Shown here in pieces: positions 11,420 to 19,376 of a stretch of DNA of 64,000 nucleotides (position 1 is its first letter; each line of letters opens with the position of its first letter). Both the position numbers and the translations under genes were made by a program. Source of the stretch: an uncultured Alphaproteobacteria bacterium (GTDB lineage Bacteria > Pseudomonadota > Alphaproteobacteria > Rhizobiales > Beijerinckiaceae); assembly GCA_937988775.1 (NCBI GenBank), contig CALKHP010000004.1:1-64000 (forward strand), given 5' to 3'. The notes beneath the pieces were generated by a model. That model was not told where the DNA came from, ran no database searches, and saw only the letters and a list, made by a program, of their open reading frames with translations.

Positions 11420-12217
11420 ATGGACGCTCCGCATATCCGCATCGGCATTGGCGGCTGGACCTATGAGCCGTGGCGCGGCAGCTTCTATCCGCAAGGGCTC
11501 GCCCAGAAGCGCGAGCTTGAATATGCCGCCGGCAAACTGAATTCGATCGAGGTCAACGGCACCTATTACGGCTCGCAGAAGCCGGAGACCTTCGCCAAAT
11601 GGCATGACGAGACGCCGGACGATTTCGTGTTTTCCCTCAAGGGGCCGCGCTTCACCACCAACCGGCGCGTGCTGGCCGAGGCCGGCTCCTCGGTCGAGCG
11701 CTTTCTCGCCAGCGGCGTGCTCGAATTGAAGAACAAGCTCGGGCCGATCAACTGGCAGTTCGCCGCCACCAAGAAATTCGACGCCCGTGATTTCGAGGCC
11801 TTCCTCAAGCTGCTGCCGGCCACCGTCGCGGGCACGCGCATCCGCCATGCCGTCGAAGTGCGGCATGAGAGCTTCCGCGATCCGGATTTCATCGCGCTCG
11901 CGCGCGAGCACAAGGTCGCGGTGGTGATGGCCGGCGATGCGGAATTTCCGCAGATCGCCGATCCGAGCGCCGATTTCATCTATGCGCGCATCATGGGCAC
12001 GAGCGAGGATCACGCCGAGGGCTACGCGCCGGCGGCGCTCGATGCCTGGGCGGGGCGCGCCCGCCAGTGGCAGGCCGGCGAAACCCCGGACGATCTCGCC
12101 GGCGCGGGCGCGCCGCCCTTGCCGGCCAATGGCCGCGATGTTTTTCTCTATGTCATCAGCGGCTTCAAGCAGCGCAACCCCGCCGCGGCCATGGCGCTGC
12201 GCGACAGGCTGCGCTGA
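11420..12217 (+). CDS. DUF72 domain-containing protein
   Basis: A 265-residue member of the DUF72 (YecE) family, a TIM-barrel-like protein of unknown biochemical function. Family hallmarks are the N-terminal IRIGIGGWTYEPWRG, then NSIEVNGTYYG, the FSLKGPRF strand and AVEVRHESF. AGGTGAG precedes the ATG. It follows gyrB after 31 nt and precedes an aldo/keto reductase on the same strand, so it could be the tail of the recF-gyrB transcription unit. Nothing in the sequence gives a substrate. Confidence 0.88.
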   Translation: MDAPHIRIGIGGWTYEPWRGSFYPQGLAQKRELEYAAGKLNSIEVNGTYYGSQKPETFAKWHDETPDDFVFSLKGPRFTTNRRVLAEAGSSVERFLASGVLELKNKLGPINWQFAATKKFDARDFEAFLKLLPATVAGTRIRHAVEVRHESFRDPDFIALAREHKVAVVMAGDAEFPQIADPSADFIYARIMGTSEDHAEGYAPAALDAWAGRARQWQAGETPDDLAGAGAPPLPANGRDVFLYVISGFKQRNPAAAMALRDRLR

Positions 12218-12253
12218 TCCTGTCGCGACGGGTAGTTTCCGGGAGTTGACCTC

Positions 12254-13204
12254 ATGCAATTGCGCAAGCTCGGCCGATCCGACCTGACGGTGCCGCCGCT
12301 CTGCTTCGGCACCAATGTGCTCGGCTGGACGGTCGATGAGAAAACATCCTTCGCCCTGCTCGACGCCCTGCTTGAGGCCGGGCTCAATTTCATCGACACG
12401 GCCGACGTCTATTCGCGCTGGGTGCCGGGCCATGGCGGCGGCGAATCCGAGACGATCATCGGCAACTGGATGAAGGCGCGCGGCAATCGCGCCAGGATCA
12501 TCCTCGCCACCAAGGTCGGCATGGAGATGGCCGAGGACAGGAAGGGCCTCAAGCCGGCTTATATCCGCCAGGCGTGCGAGGATTCGCTTCGCCGGCTACA
12601 GACCGACCGTATCGACCTCTACCAGTCGCATGCCGACGATGCCGACACGCCGCAGGAAGATGTGCTCGAGGCCTATGACCGGCTGATCGAGGCCGGCAAG
12701 ATCCGTGTCATCGGCGCCTCGAATTTTTCCGCCGCCCGCCTCAGTGAGGCGCTCGAACTGTCGGCCGCGCACGGCCTGCCGCGCTACGAGAGCTTGCAGC
12801 CCGAATACAACCTCTACACCCGCAGCGGCTACGAGGCGGAACTGGAGCCGCTATGCCGCGCCAACGAGGTCGGCGTGATCTCGTTCTACGGGCTCGCCGC
12901 CGGCTTCCTCACCGGCAAGTACCGCTCCGAGCGCGACCTCGGCAAGAGCCCGCGCGGCGCGCGCTCGATCGCGCGCTATCTCAACGAGCGCGGCTTCCGC
13001 ATTCTCGAGGCGCTCGACACGGTGGCGGAGGATAACGACGTCGCCCCGGGCCAGGTCGCGCTCGCCTGGCTGATGGCGCGCCCCGGCCTGACCGCGCCGA
13101 TCGCCAGCGCCACCTCGCTCGCGCAGTTGAACGAGTTGATCGCCGCGACACGGCTCATGCTGTCGGCCAGCGACATCGCCAAGCTCGATGCCGCGAGTGC
13201 GTGA
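12254..13204 (+). CDS. Aldo/keto reductase
   Basis: A 316-residue NADPH-dependent oxidoreductase of the aldo/keto reductase superfamily, TIM-barrel type. The catalytic tetrad is visible as D48, Y53, K87 and H126 (FIDTADVY, ATKVG, YQSHADD). The cofactor-binding strand follows as IRVIGASNFS. The physiological carbonyl substrate cannot be deduced. It starts 36 nt after the DUF72 gene on the same strand. A 370-bp gene-free stretch with palindromic repeats follows it. Confidence 0.9.
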   Translation: MQLRKLGRSDLTVPPLCFGTNVLGWTVDEKTSFALLDALLEAGLNFIDTADVYSRWVPGHGGGESETIIGNWMKARGNRARIILATKVGMEMAEDRKGLKPAYIRQACEDSLRRLQTDRIDLYQSHADDADTPQEDVLEAYDRLIEAGKIRVIGASNFSAARLSEALELSAAHGLPRYESLQPEYNLYTRSGYEAELEPLCRANEVGVISFYGLAAGFLTGKYRSERDLGKSPRGARSIARYLNERGFRILEALDTVAEDNDVAPGQVALAWLMARPGLTAPIASATSLAQLNELIAATRLMLSASDIAKLDAASA

Positions 13205-13312
13205 GGCGCGGCTTTACAGCCTCCCATTCGAGGGGACGCTGCAACGGGCCGTCTCGCAACAAGGTTTGGCGGTTTCCGAAGAAACCATCTTTCGGAACGT
13301 CACGACTTTCTG

Positions 13313-13405
13313 ATCGGGATGGGCCGGTCAAGCCGGCCCATGACGGCCGGAAAGGACAACGCGAACATCTCAGCCGTCATCGGCGGACTTGATCCGCCGA
13401 TCCCG
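13313..13405. repeat. Composite dispersed palindrome (hairpins A + B)
   Basis: Hairpin A (13319-13341) is an inverted repeat built on GGGCCGGTCAAGCCGGCCC. Hairpin B (about 13380-13402) is built on ATCGGCGGACTTGATCCGCC. They are joined by about 40 bp containing ATCTCAGCCGTC. The same A-spacer-B arrangement recurs at 36790-36872. Hairpin A alone recurs at 19294 and, modified, at 29451. This is typical of intergenic repetitive elements in Hyphomicrobiales. Confidence 0.85.
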
Positions 13406-13536
13406 CTTCGAGGGGCTCGCGGCTGCCGGTATCCGTTCCCGACACGCATGAAGCGCGCTCTTACCGGTCCGAAGCGAGGCGCGGAAAATCGGTCGCGCCC
13501 TTGACTCTTTCCGCGGTTTGAGTCCGTTCTAGAAAA

Positions 13537-13551
13537 GAACAAACCATGAAT
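13537..13551. promoter_or_regulatory. Candidate LexA (SOS) box upstream of imuA
   Basis: GAACAAACCATGAAT matches the alphaproteobacterial LexA direct-repeat consensus GAAC-N7-GAAC with one mismatch. It lies 23-37 nt before the imuA ATG. An overlapping GTTC-N7-GAAC palindrome lies at 13526-13540. imuA-imuB-dnaE2 cassettes are known LexA targets, which supports the call, but the match is imperfect. Confidence 0.45.
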
Positions 13552-13573
13552 ATCAACAGCTGGACAGAGAGTG

Positions 13574-14352
13574 ATGCCGCTATCCCCACACGCCTTCGCG
13601 GCCCTGAAACAGGCCGTGGCGCAGGCCGCGCCGGCGCCGGCCTGGCCGCGTTTCAGCCTCGGCCTGCCGGCGCTCGACGGGCCGCTCGGCGGCGGGCTGG
13701 CGCGCGGCGCCCTGCATGAGTTCCAGGCGGCCGGGCCGGGCGATCTCGCGGCGCTCGCCGGTTTCGCCATCGCCATGGCGATCCGCGCCGCCGGCAGCCG
13801 GCCGATCCTCTGGGTGCGGCAGGACCGGCTCGACCACGAGGCCGGCGCGCCCTATCCGCCGGGGCTCGCCGCCTTCGGCCTCGATCCCGGCCGGCTGGTG
13901 CTGGTGCGCGCGCCCGATCCCGCAAGCCTGTTGCGCGTGGCGGCGGAGGCGGCGCGCTGCCCCGCGCTCGGCGCCGTGCTGGTCGCGCCATGGCAGGCGG
14001 GTCGCCTGCTCGACCTGACCGCCAGCCGGCGTCTGGTGCTCGCGGCCGAAGCCTCGGGCGTCACGCTGCTGCTGACGCGCATGCCGGGGCCGCCAGCGCC
14101 GAGCGCGGCGCATAGCCGCTGGCGGGTCGCCGCCTTGCCGTCGCCGGCGCTGGCCGCCAATGCGGCCGGCCGGCCTTCGCCGTCAGCCTGCGCCGTCATC
14201 GCGGCGGCGTGGCGGAACGTCAGTGGACCATGGAGTGGAATCGTGACCGAACCTGTTTCGAGAACCCCGGCTCCGGCGCTCATGCCGGCCTTGCCGCGCC
14301 GCTATCTCGCGCTGTGGTTTCCCTTCCTGCCGACGGACAGGCTGCGGCGTGA
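13574..14352 (+). pseudogene. imuA: ImuA (mutagenesis cassette, RecA-like) with a 1-nt frame break
   Basis: ImuA is a RecA-like accessory protein of the ImuA-ImuB-DnaE2 translesion mutasome. From ATG 13574 the frame encodes a normal ImuA N-terminus through SRWRVAALPSPALAANAAG (about residue 198). At the GGCCGGCCGGCC run (14164-14175) the homologous frame changes. The expected C-terminus (FAVSLRRHRGG, then QWTMEWNRDR) is read from 14176 in the -1 frame and ends at TGA 14350-14352, giving a reconstructed protein of about 259 aa, the usual ImuA size. Without a shift, translation runs on in the ImuB frame to 15853, giving an apparent 759-760-aa fusion. The cause may be a base lost in sequencing of the GC repeat, a real mutation, or frameshifting. 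Confidence 0.75.
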
Positions 14353-15853
14353 GCAGCCGGCTTCAACCGGGGCCGGCGCCCCGCCGCGCGTCGTCACCGA
14401 GAAGCGGCATGGCGCGCGCGTGCTGGCGGCGGTCGACCACGCCGCGCTTCAGCTCGGCCTGCGCGCCGGCATGACGCTCGCCGATGCCCGCGCCCGCATC
14501 CCGCAACTTGCGCTCGCCGAGGCGGCGCCCGAGCGCGATGCGGCGCTGATCGGCAGGCTCGCCGCGCTGTGCGACCTGTACACGCCGCTCGTCGCCGACG
14601 ATGCGCCTTACGGGTTGATGCTCGACATCACCGGCTGCGCGCATCTGTTCGGCGGCGAGGCGGCGCTGCGCGAGACGCTTGCCGCGCGGCTGCGCCGCCT
14701 CGGGTTTTTTGCGCGCCTCGGCCTGGCCGGCACGCCCGATGCGGCGCGCGCCTTCGCCCGTTTCGCCGCGCATCCCGCCCCGCAGGGCGCGGGCGAGGAA
14801 CAGGCCGCGCGCGCCCTGCCGGTCGCGGCCCTCGAGGCCGCGCCTGAGGCCACGCTGGCGCTGACGCGGGCCGGGCTGGTCACACTCGGTAGCGTGGATG
14901 CGCGCCCGCGCGCCACGCTGGCGGCGCGTTTCGGCGCTGGCCTCGTCACCCGGCTGCAACGCATCCTCGGCCGGGAAGACCGGCGCATCACGCCGCTGCG
15001 CCCGCCGCCCGCCTGTATCGTCGAGCGGCATTTCCCGGAACCGTTCCTGGATCAAACGGCCATCGCCGGCGTGCTGGAGCGGCTGATCGCGGAGGCCGGC
15101 CGCGTGCTGGAGGGGCGCGGCGCCGGCGGGCGCGTGTTCGAGGCGAGCTTCTTCCGCAGCGACGGCGCCGTGCGCCGGCTCACCGTCGAGACCGGCCGCC
15201 CGCTGCGCGATGCGGGCGCGGTGATGCGGCTTTATCGCGAGCGGCTCGACAGCCTCGCCGATCCGCTCGATCCGGGTTTCGGCTTCGATGCGATCAGGCT
15301 TGCCGTGCCGGTCTGCGAGAGCCTGCCCGAGCGCCAGCCCGATCTCGCCGGCGGCACGGATCAGGGCGAGGCGCTCGACGATCTCGTCGACCGGCTCAGC
15401 ACGCGGCTTGGCCGCGACCGGGTGCTGCGCTTCGCGGCCGGCGACAGCCATCAGGCCGAGCGCGCCTTTCACGCCTGGCCGGCGGCGGCGCGTGGCGCGC
15501 CATCGGCCGCCCTGACTTGCACGGCCCTGGCCTGGCCGGAACAGGAACCCGGCGAGCCGCCGGCCCGGCCGCTGCAGCTTTTCCGGTCGCCGGAGCCGAT
15601 CGAGGCGCTGGCCGAGGTGCCGGACGGGCCGCCCTCGCGTTTCCGCTGGCGGCGGGAAAGCCATGCCGTCGCCCGTGCCGAAGGCCCGGAGCGCATCGCG
15701 CCCGACTGGTGGCGCGATGGACCGGATGCCCTGACCCGCGACTATTACCGGGTCGAGGATATGGCCGGCCGGCGCTTCTGGCTGTTCCGGCAGGGGTTTT
15801 ATGGCGCGGGCGATGCCGCGCCGCGCTGGTTCGTGCATGGCGTGTTCGCATGA
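14243..15853 (+). CDS. imuB: ImuB, Y-family polymerase-like mutasome protein
   Basis: A Y-family polymerase relative that lacks polymerase activity and bridges ImuA, DnaE2 and the beta clamp during SOS mutagenesis. Homology begins at PRRYLALWFPFLPTDRLRRE and includes DITGCAHLFGGE, the palm and fingers region, and a C-terminal DUF6504-like end (YYRVEDMAGRRFWLFRQGFY). I take GTG 14243 as the start because GGAG lies 7 nt before it (536 aa); ATG 14282 is an alternative. The gene overlaps the canonical imuA end by 110 nt in another frame. Because of the imuA frame break the same frame is open from 13571, so automatic calls may show a single fused protein. dnaE2 follows after 13 nt. Confidence 0.9.
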   Translation: MTEPVSRTPAPALMPALPRRYLALWFPFLPTDRLRREQPASTGAGAPPRVVTEKRHGARVLAAVDHAALQLGLRAGMTLADARARIPQLALAEAAPERDAALIGRLAALCDLYTPLVADDAPYGLMLDITGCAHLFGGEAALRETLAARLRRLGFFARLGLAGTPDAARAFARFAAHPAPQGAGEEQAARALPVAALEAAPEATLALTRAGLVTLGSVDARPRATLAARFGAGLVTRLQRILGREDRRITPLRPPPACIVERHFPEPFLDQTAIAGVLERLIAEAGRVLEGRGAGGRVFEASFFRSDGAVRRLTVETGRPLRDAGAVMRLYRERLDSLADPLDPGFGFDAIRLAVPVCESLPERQPDLAGGTDQGEALDDLVDRLSTRLGRDRVLRFAAGDSHQAERAFHAWPAAARGAPSAALTCTALAWPEQEPGEPPARPLQLFRSPEPIEALAEVPDGPPSRFRWRRESHAVARAEGPERIAPDWWRDGPDALTRDYYRVEDMAGRRFWLFRQGFYGAGDAAPRWFVHGVFA

Positions 15854-15866
15854 GGTCGCCCTTCAC

Positions 15867-18800
15867 ATGACGCACGCCTATGCCGAACTCGCCGCCAGCA
15901 GCAATTTCTCCTTCCTGCGCGGCGCCTCGCATCCGCAGGATCTGGTGCTGAGGGCGCTGGCGCTCGGCCATGCCGGGCTCGGCCTCGCCGATCGCAATTC
16001 GGTGGCCGGCGTGGTGCGCGCCCATGGCGCGCTCAAGGAGTTGCGTGAGATCGGCAAGATGCCTGCCGCCAGGCAACGCCACGGTTCCGGCCCCGGCGAG
16101 CATAGCTGGCGCGTGCATCCCCTGGCCGAGGCGCTCGGCCTCGATACGGCCATGCTGCGGGAACGGGCCAGGGGTTTCAAGCTCGCGGTCGGGGCGCGGC
16201 TCGTCTTCGCCGACGACACGCCCGAGATCATCGCCTATCCGCAGCACCGGGCCGGCTGGGGCCGGCTGTGCCGCCTGCTGACCACCGGCAACCTGCGCGG
16301 CGGGAAAGGCGAGTGCCTGCTCTACCGCGACGACCTCATCGCCGATGCCGGCGGCTTGTTGCTCATCGTCATGGCCGGGCGTTTCGCGCCGCTGATCGCC
16401 GCCTTGCCGCAGCTCGCCGAAGCAGCGCCGGCGGCGCTCTGGCTCGGCGCCACCATGCCGCGCGCCGGCCGCGACCGGCGCCGGCTCGCCACCCTGCGCG
16501 AGATCGCGAGCGGCGCCCGCCTGCCGCTCATCGCGGTCAACGACGTGCTCTATGCCGACGCCGCCGACCGCGACCTGCAGGACGTGCTGACCTGCATCCG
16601 GGACGGCGTCAGCATCGAGACCGCCGGCCGCCGGCTCGAGGCCAATGCCGAGCGTCACCTGAAGGGCGCCCCCGAGATGGCGCGCCTGTTCAAGGATGCG
16701 CCCGAGGCGATCGCCGAGACCGCCAACCTGCTGATGAGGGTCGATTTCGACCTCGGCCAGCTCCAATACGAATATCCGGATGAACTGGTGCCGCCGGGCA
16801 GGACGGCCCAATCCCATCTCGAAAGCCTCACCGCCTCCTGCACCGTCATCCGCTATCCGGATGGCACACCGGAAAAGGTGCGGAAACTCCTGCGCGAGGA
16901 ACTGGAACTGATCGGCAAGCTCGATTACGCGCGCTATTTCCTGACCATCTACGACATCGTCCGTTTTGCCGAGAGCCGCGGCATCCTGTGCCAGGGGCGG
17001 GGCTCGGCCGCCAATTCGGCGGTGTGCTACGTGCTCGGCATCACCGCGGTCGATCCGGCCGAGAACGACGTGCTGTTTGCCCGTTTCATCTCCGTCGAGC
17101 GCCGCGAACCGCCTGATATCGATGTCGATTTCGAGCATGAGCGCCGCGAGGAGGCCATCCAGCATATCTATGACAAATACGGCCGCCACCGCGCCGGCAT
17201 CGTCGCCACGGTGATCCATTACCGGCCGCGCAGCGCCATCCGCGATGTCGGCAAGGCGCTCGGCCTCAGCGACGATATCACCGCCCGGCTCGCCGACACG
17301 CAATGGGGTCATTGGGGCAGCGATATCGGGCCGAAACGCATCCGCGAGGCCGGGCTCGATGCGGATAATCCGCTTGTCGCGCGCGCCGTGGCTTTCGCGC
17401 GCCGGCTGCTGAATTTCCCGCGCCATCTCTCGCAGCATGTCGGCGGCTTCGTGCTGGCGCGCGGCCGCCTCGACGAGATGGTGCCGATCGGTCATGCCGC
17501 CATGGCGAAGCGCACCTTCATCGAATGGGACAAGGACGATATCGACGCGCTCGGCCTGATGAAGGTCGATGTGCTGGCGCTCGGCATGCTGACCTGCATC
17601 CGCAAGGCGTTCGACCTGCTGCGCGAGCATGGCGGTCCTGATCTGGGCCTGGCCGACATCAAGGCAGACGACGAGAAAACCTACGCGATGCTGCAGCGTG
17701 CCGATTCGATCGGCGTGTTCCAGGTCGAGAGCCGGGCGCAGATGAACATGCTGCCGCGCCTCAGGCCGGAGAATTTCTACGATCTCGTCATCCAGGTCGC
17801 CATCGTGCGGCCGGGGCCGATCCAGGGCAACATGGTGCATCCCTACCTGAAGCGCCGCGCCAATCCCGAGCTGGTGGTGTTTCCGAGCCCGGCGCCGCCG
17901 CATGACCCTGAAGAACTGCATGAGGTGCTGAAAAAGACCCTCGGCGTGCCGCTGTTCCAGGAACAGGCGATGAAGCTCGCCATGGTCGCTGCCCGTTTCA
18001 CGGCCGAGGAGGCCAACGGCCTGCGCCGCGCCATGGCAACCTTCCGCAATCTCGGCACCATCGGCCGCTTCAAGGACATGATGATCGGTCGCATGGTCGC
18101 GCGCGGCTATGCGCCGGATTTCGCGGCGCGCTGCTTCGCCCAGATCGAGGGGTTTGGCAGCTACGGCTTTCCCGAAAGCCACGCCGCCTCCTTCGCCAAG
18201 CTGGTCTACATCTCGGCCTGGCTCAAATGTCACCATGCGGCGGTGTTCGCCTGCGCGCTGCTCAATTCCCAGCCGATGGGCTTTTATGCCCCGGCCCAGA
18301 TCGTGCGCAACGCGCAGGAAAACGGCGTCGAAATCCGGCCGCTCGATATCAATCACAGCTTTTGGGACAATACGCTCGAACGGCGCCCCGATGGCGCACT
18401 GGCGCTGCGCCTCGGTTTTCGCCAGGCCGATGGTTTGCAAGAGGCCGACATGGAACGCCTCACCGAAAGCCGGGGGGCGGGCTACGGAGCGCTCGAGGAC
18501 GTCGTGCTGCGCGCCGGCGCATCGGGCGCATCCTTACGAAAACTTGCCGATGCCGATGCCTTCCGCTCGCTCGGCCTCGAGCGCCGCGCCGCGCTCTGGG
18601 CGGTGCGCCGTGTGCCGGACGACGAGCCGCTGCCGTTATTCGCCGCCGCCGCAGCGCGCGAGCTTGGCGCCGAGAGCGATGCCGGTTTGCCGGACATGGC
18701 GCTGTCGGAACATGTCGTGGCCGATTACCAGACCACGCGCCTGTCGCTGAAAGGCCACCCGATGGCGTTTTTGCGCGCGGGGTTCCGGCGCCAGGGGTTG

Positions 18801-19220
18801 CTCACCTGCGCCGGCGTTTCCGCCAGCCCGGATGGCGCACGGGCGCGCGTCGCCGGCGTGGTGCTGGTGCGCCAGCGCCCCGGCAACGGCAAGGCGATCT
18901 TCATCACGCTCGAGGATGAGACCGGCGTGACCAATGTCGTGCTGTGGGCAAGCCTGTTCGAGCGCTTTCGCCGCGCCGTGATGAGCGCGCGGCTGCTCGA
19001 GGTCCATGGCAAGGTGCAGAAGAGCCCAGAGAATGTGGTGCATCTGATGGCCGAGCGCGTGCTCGACCGCACGGATGCGCTGCGGCAGTTGAGCGAGCCC
19101 GATCCGATGCCGCCGCAGATCACGCGCATCGTACTGCCGCCGGTTGACGAGCCTGCCCCGGCTCATGCCCGCCATCCGCGCCAGGTCCGCATCCTGCCGA
19201 AATCGCGCGATTTCCATTGA
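15867..19220 (+). CDS. dnaE2: Error-prone DNA polymerase III alpha subunit DnaE2
   Basis: A 1117-residue C-family DNA polymerase for translesion synthesis, acting with ImuA and ImuB. The PHP domain begins YAELAASSNFSFLRGASHPQDLV. The catalytic core shows CQGRGSAANSAVCYVLGIT and ERREPPDIDVDFEHERREE with its acidic residues. The helix-hairpin-helix and OB-fold regions follow (VAGVVLVRQRPGNGKAIFITLEDETG). A stretch at residues ~64-103, rich in polar residues, lies between the first two PHP strands (LKELREIG and FKLAVGARLVF) and is longer than in short DnaE2 forms. The start at 15867 is where homology begins. Same transcription unit as imuA-imuB. Confidence 0.95.
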   Translation: MTHAYAELAASSNFSFLRGASHPQDLVLRALALGHAGLGLADRNSVAGVVRAHGALKELREIGKMPAARQRHGSGPGEHSWRVHPLAEALGLDTAMLRERARGFKLAVGARLVFADDTPEIIAYPQHRAGWGRLCRLLTTGNLRGGKGECLLYRDDLIADAGGLLLIVMAGRFAPLIAALPQLAEAAPAALWLGATMPRAGRDRRRLATLREIASGARLPLIAVNDVLYADAADRDLQDVLTCIRDGVSIETAGRRLEANAERHLKGAPEMARLFKDAPEAIAETANLLMRVDFDLGQLQYEYPDELVPPGRTAQSHLESLTASCTVIRYPDGTPEKVRKLLREELELIGKLDYARYFLTIYDIVRFAESRGILCQGRGSAANSAVCYVLGITAVDPAENDVLFARFISVERREPPDIDVDFEHERREEAIQHIYDKYGRHRAGIVATVIHYRPRSAIRDVGKALGLSDDITARLADTQWGHWGSDIGPKRIREAGLDADNPLVARAVAFARRLLNFPRHLSQHVGGFVLARGRLDEMVPIGHAAMAKRTFIEWDKDDIDALGLMKVDVLALGMLTCIRKAFDLLREHGGPDLGLADIKADDEKTYAMLQRADSIGVFQVESRAQMNMLPRLRPENFYDLVIQVAIVRPGPIQGNMVHPYLKRRANPELVVFPSPAPPHDPEELHEVLKKTLGVPLFQEQAMKLAMVAARFTAEEANGLRRAMATFRNLGTIGRFKDMMIGRMVARGYAPDFAARCFAQIEGFGSYGFPESHAASFAKLVYISAWLKCHHAAVFACALLNSQPMGFYAPAQIVRNAQENGVEIRPLDINHSFWDNTLERRPDGALALRLGFRQADGLQEADMERLTESRGAGYGALEDVVLRAGASGASLRKLADADAFRSLGLERRAALWAVRRVPDDEPLPLFAAAAARELGAESDAGLPDMALSEHVVADYQTTRLSLKGHPMAFLRAGFRRQGLLTCAGVSASPDGARARVAGVVLVRQRPGNGKAIFITLEDETGVTNVVLWASLFERFRRAVMSARLLEVHGKVQKSPENVVHLMAERVLDRTDALRQLSEPDPMPPQITRIVLPPVDEPAPAHARHPRQVRILPKSRDFH

Positions 19221-19293
19221 GAAGCCAGTCGCCAAGTCTCTTCCGGTCTCGAGCCGAGGCTGATGAGGACAATGATGTGGTTTTCGTATCGGG

Positions 19294-19316
19294 ATGGGCC
19301 GGTCAAGCCGGCCCAT
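19294..19316. repeat. Dispersed palindrome, hairpin A copy
   Basis: A 23-bp inverted repeat with the GGGCCGGTCAAGCCGGCCC core, followed by GACGGTGGAGG as at the 36790 copy. It lies between the convergent ends of dnaE2 and the M20 peptidase, where it may act as a bidirectional hairpin. Confidence 0.85.
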
Positions 19317-19376
19317 GACGGTGGAGGTAAAGGCACAAACGGTTCAGCCGGACCAACTCTGAGCCGGCCACGCCTC

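Larger units (their letters stand above)
13205..13573. other. Gene-free stretch between the aldo/keto reductase and imuA
   Basis: No convincing coding frame. It holds the composite palindromic repeat at 13313-13405 and, just before imuA, a candidate SOS box. The short frames called here are translations of the repeat and have no recognisable protein features. Confidence 0.7.

Noticed and set aside
13301..13504. Short frames in the gap before imuA
   Set aside because: They are translations of the palindromic repeats; similar peptides appear at other repeat copies, which explains their apparent conservation.
15396..18440. Long minus-strand open frame opposite imuB/dnaE2
   Set aside because: Same shadow effect; composition is dominated by Asp, Arg, His and Ala and it runs across two plus-strand genes with clear motifs.
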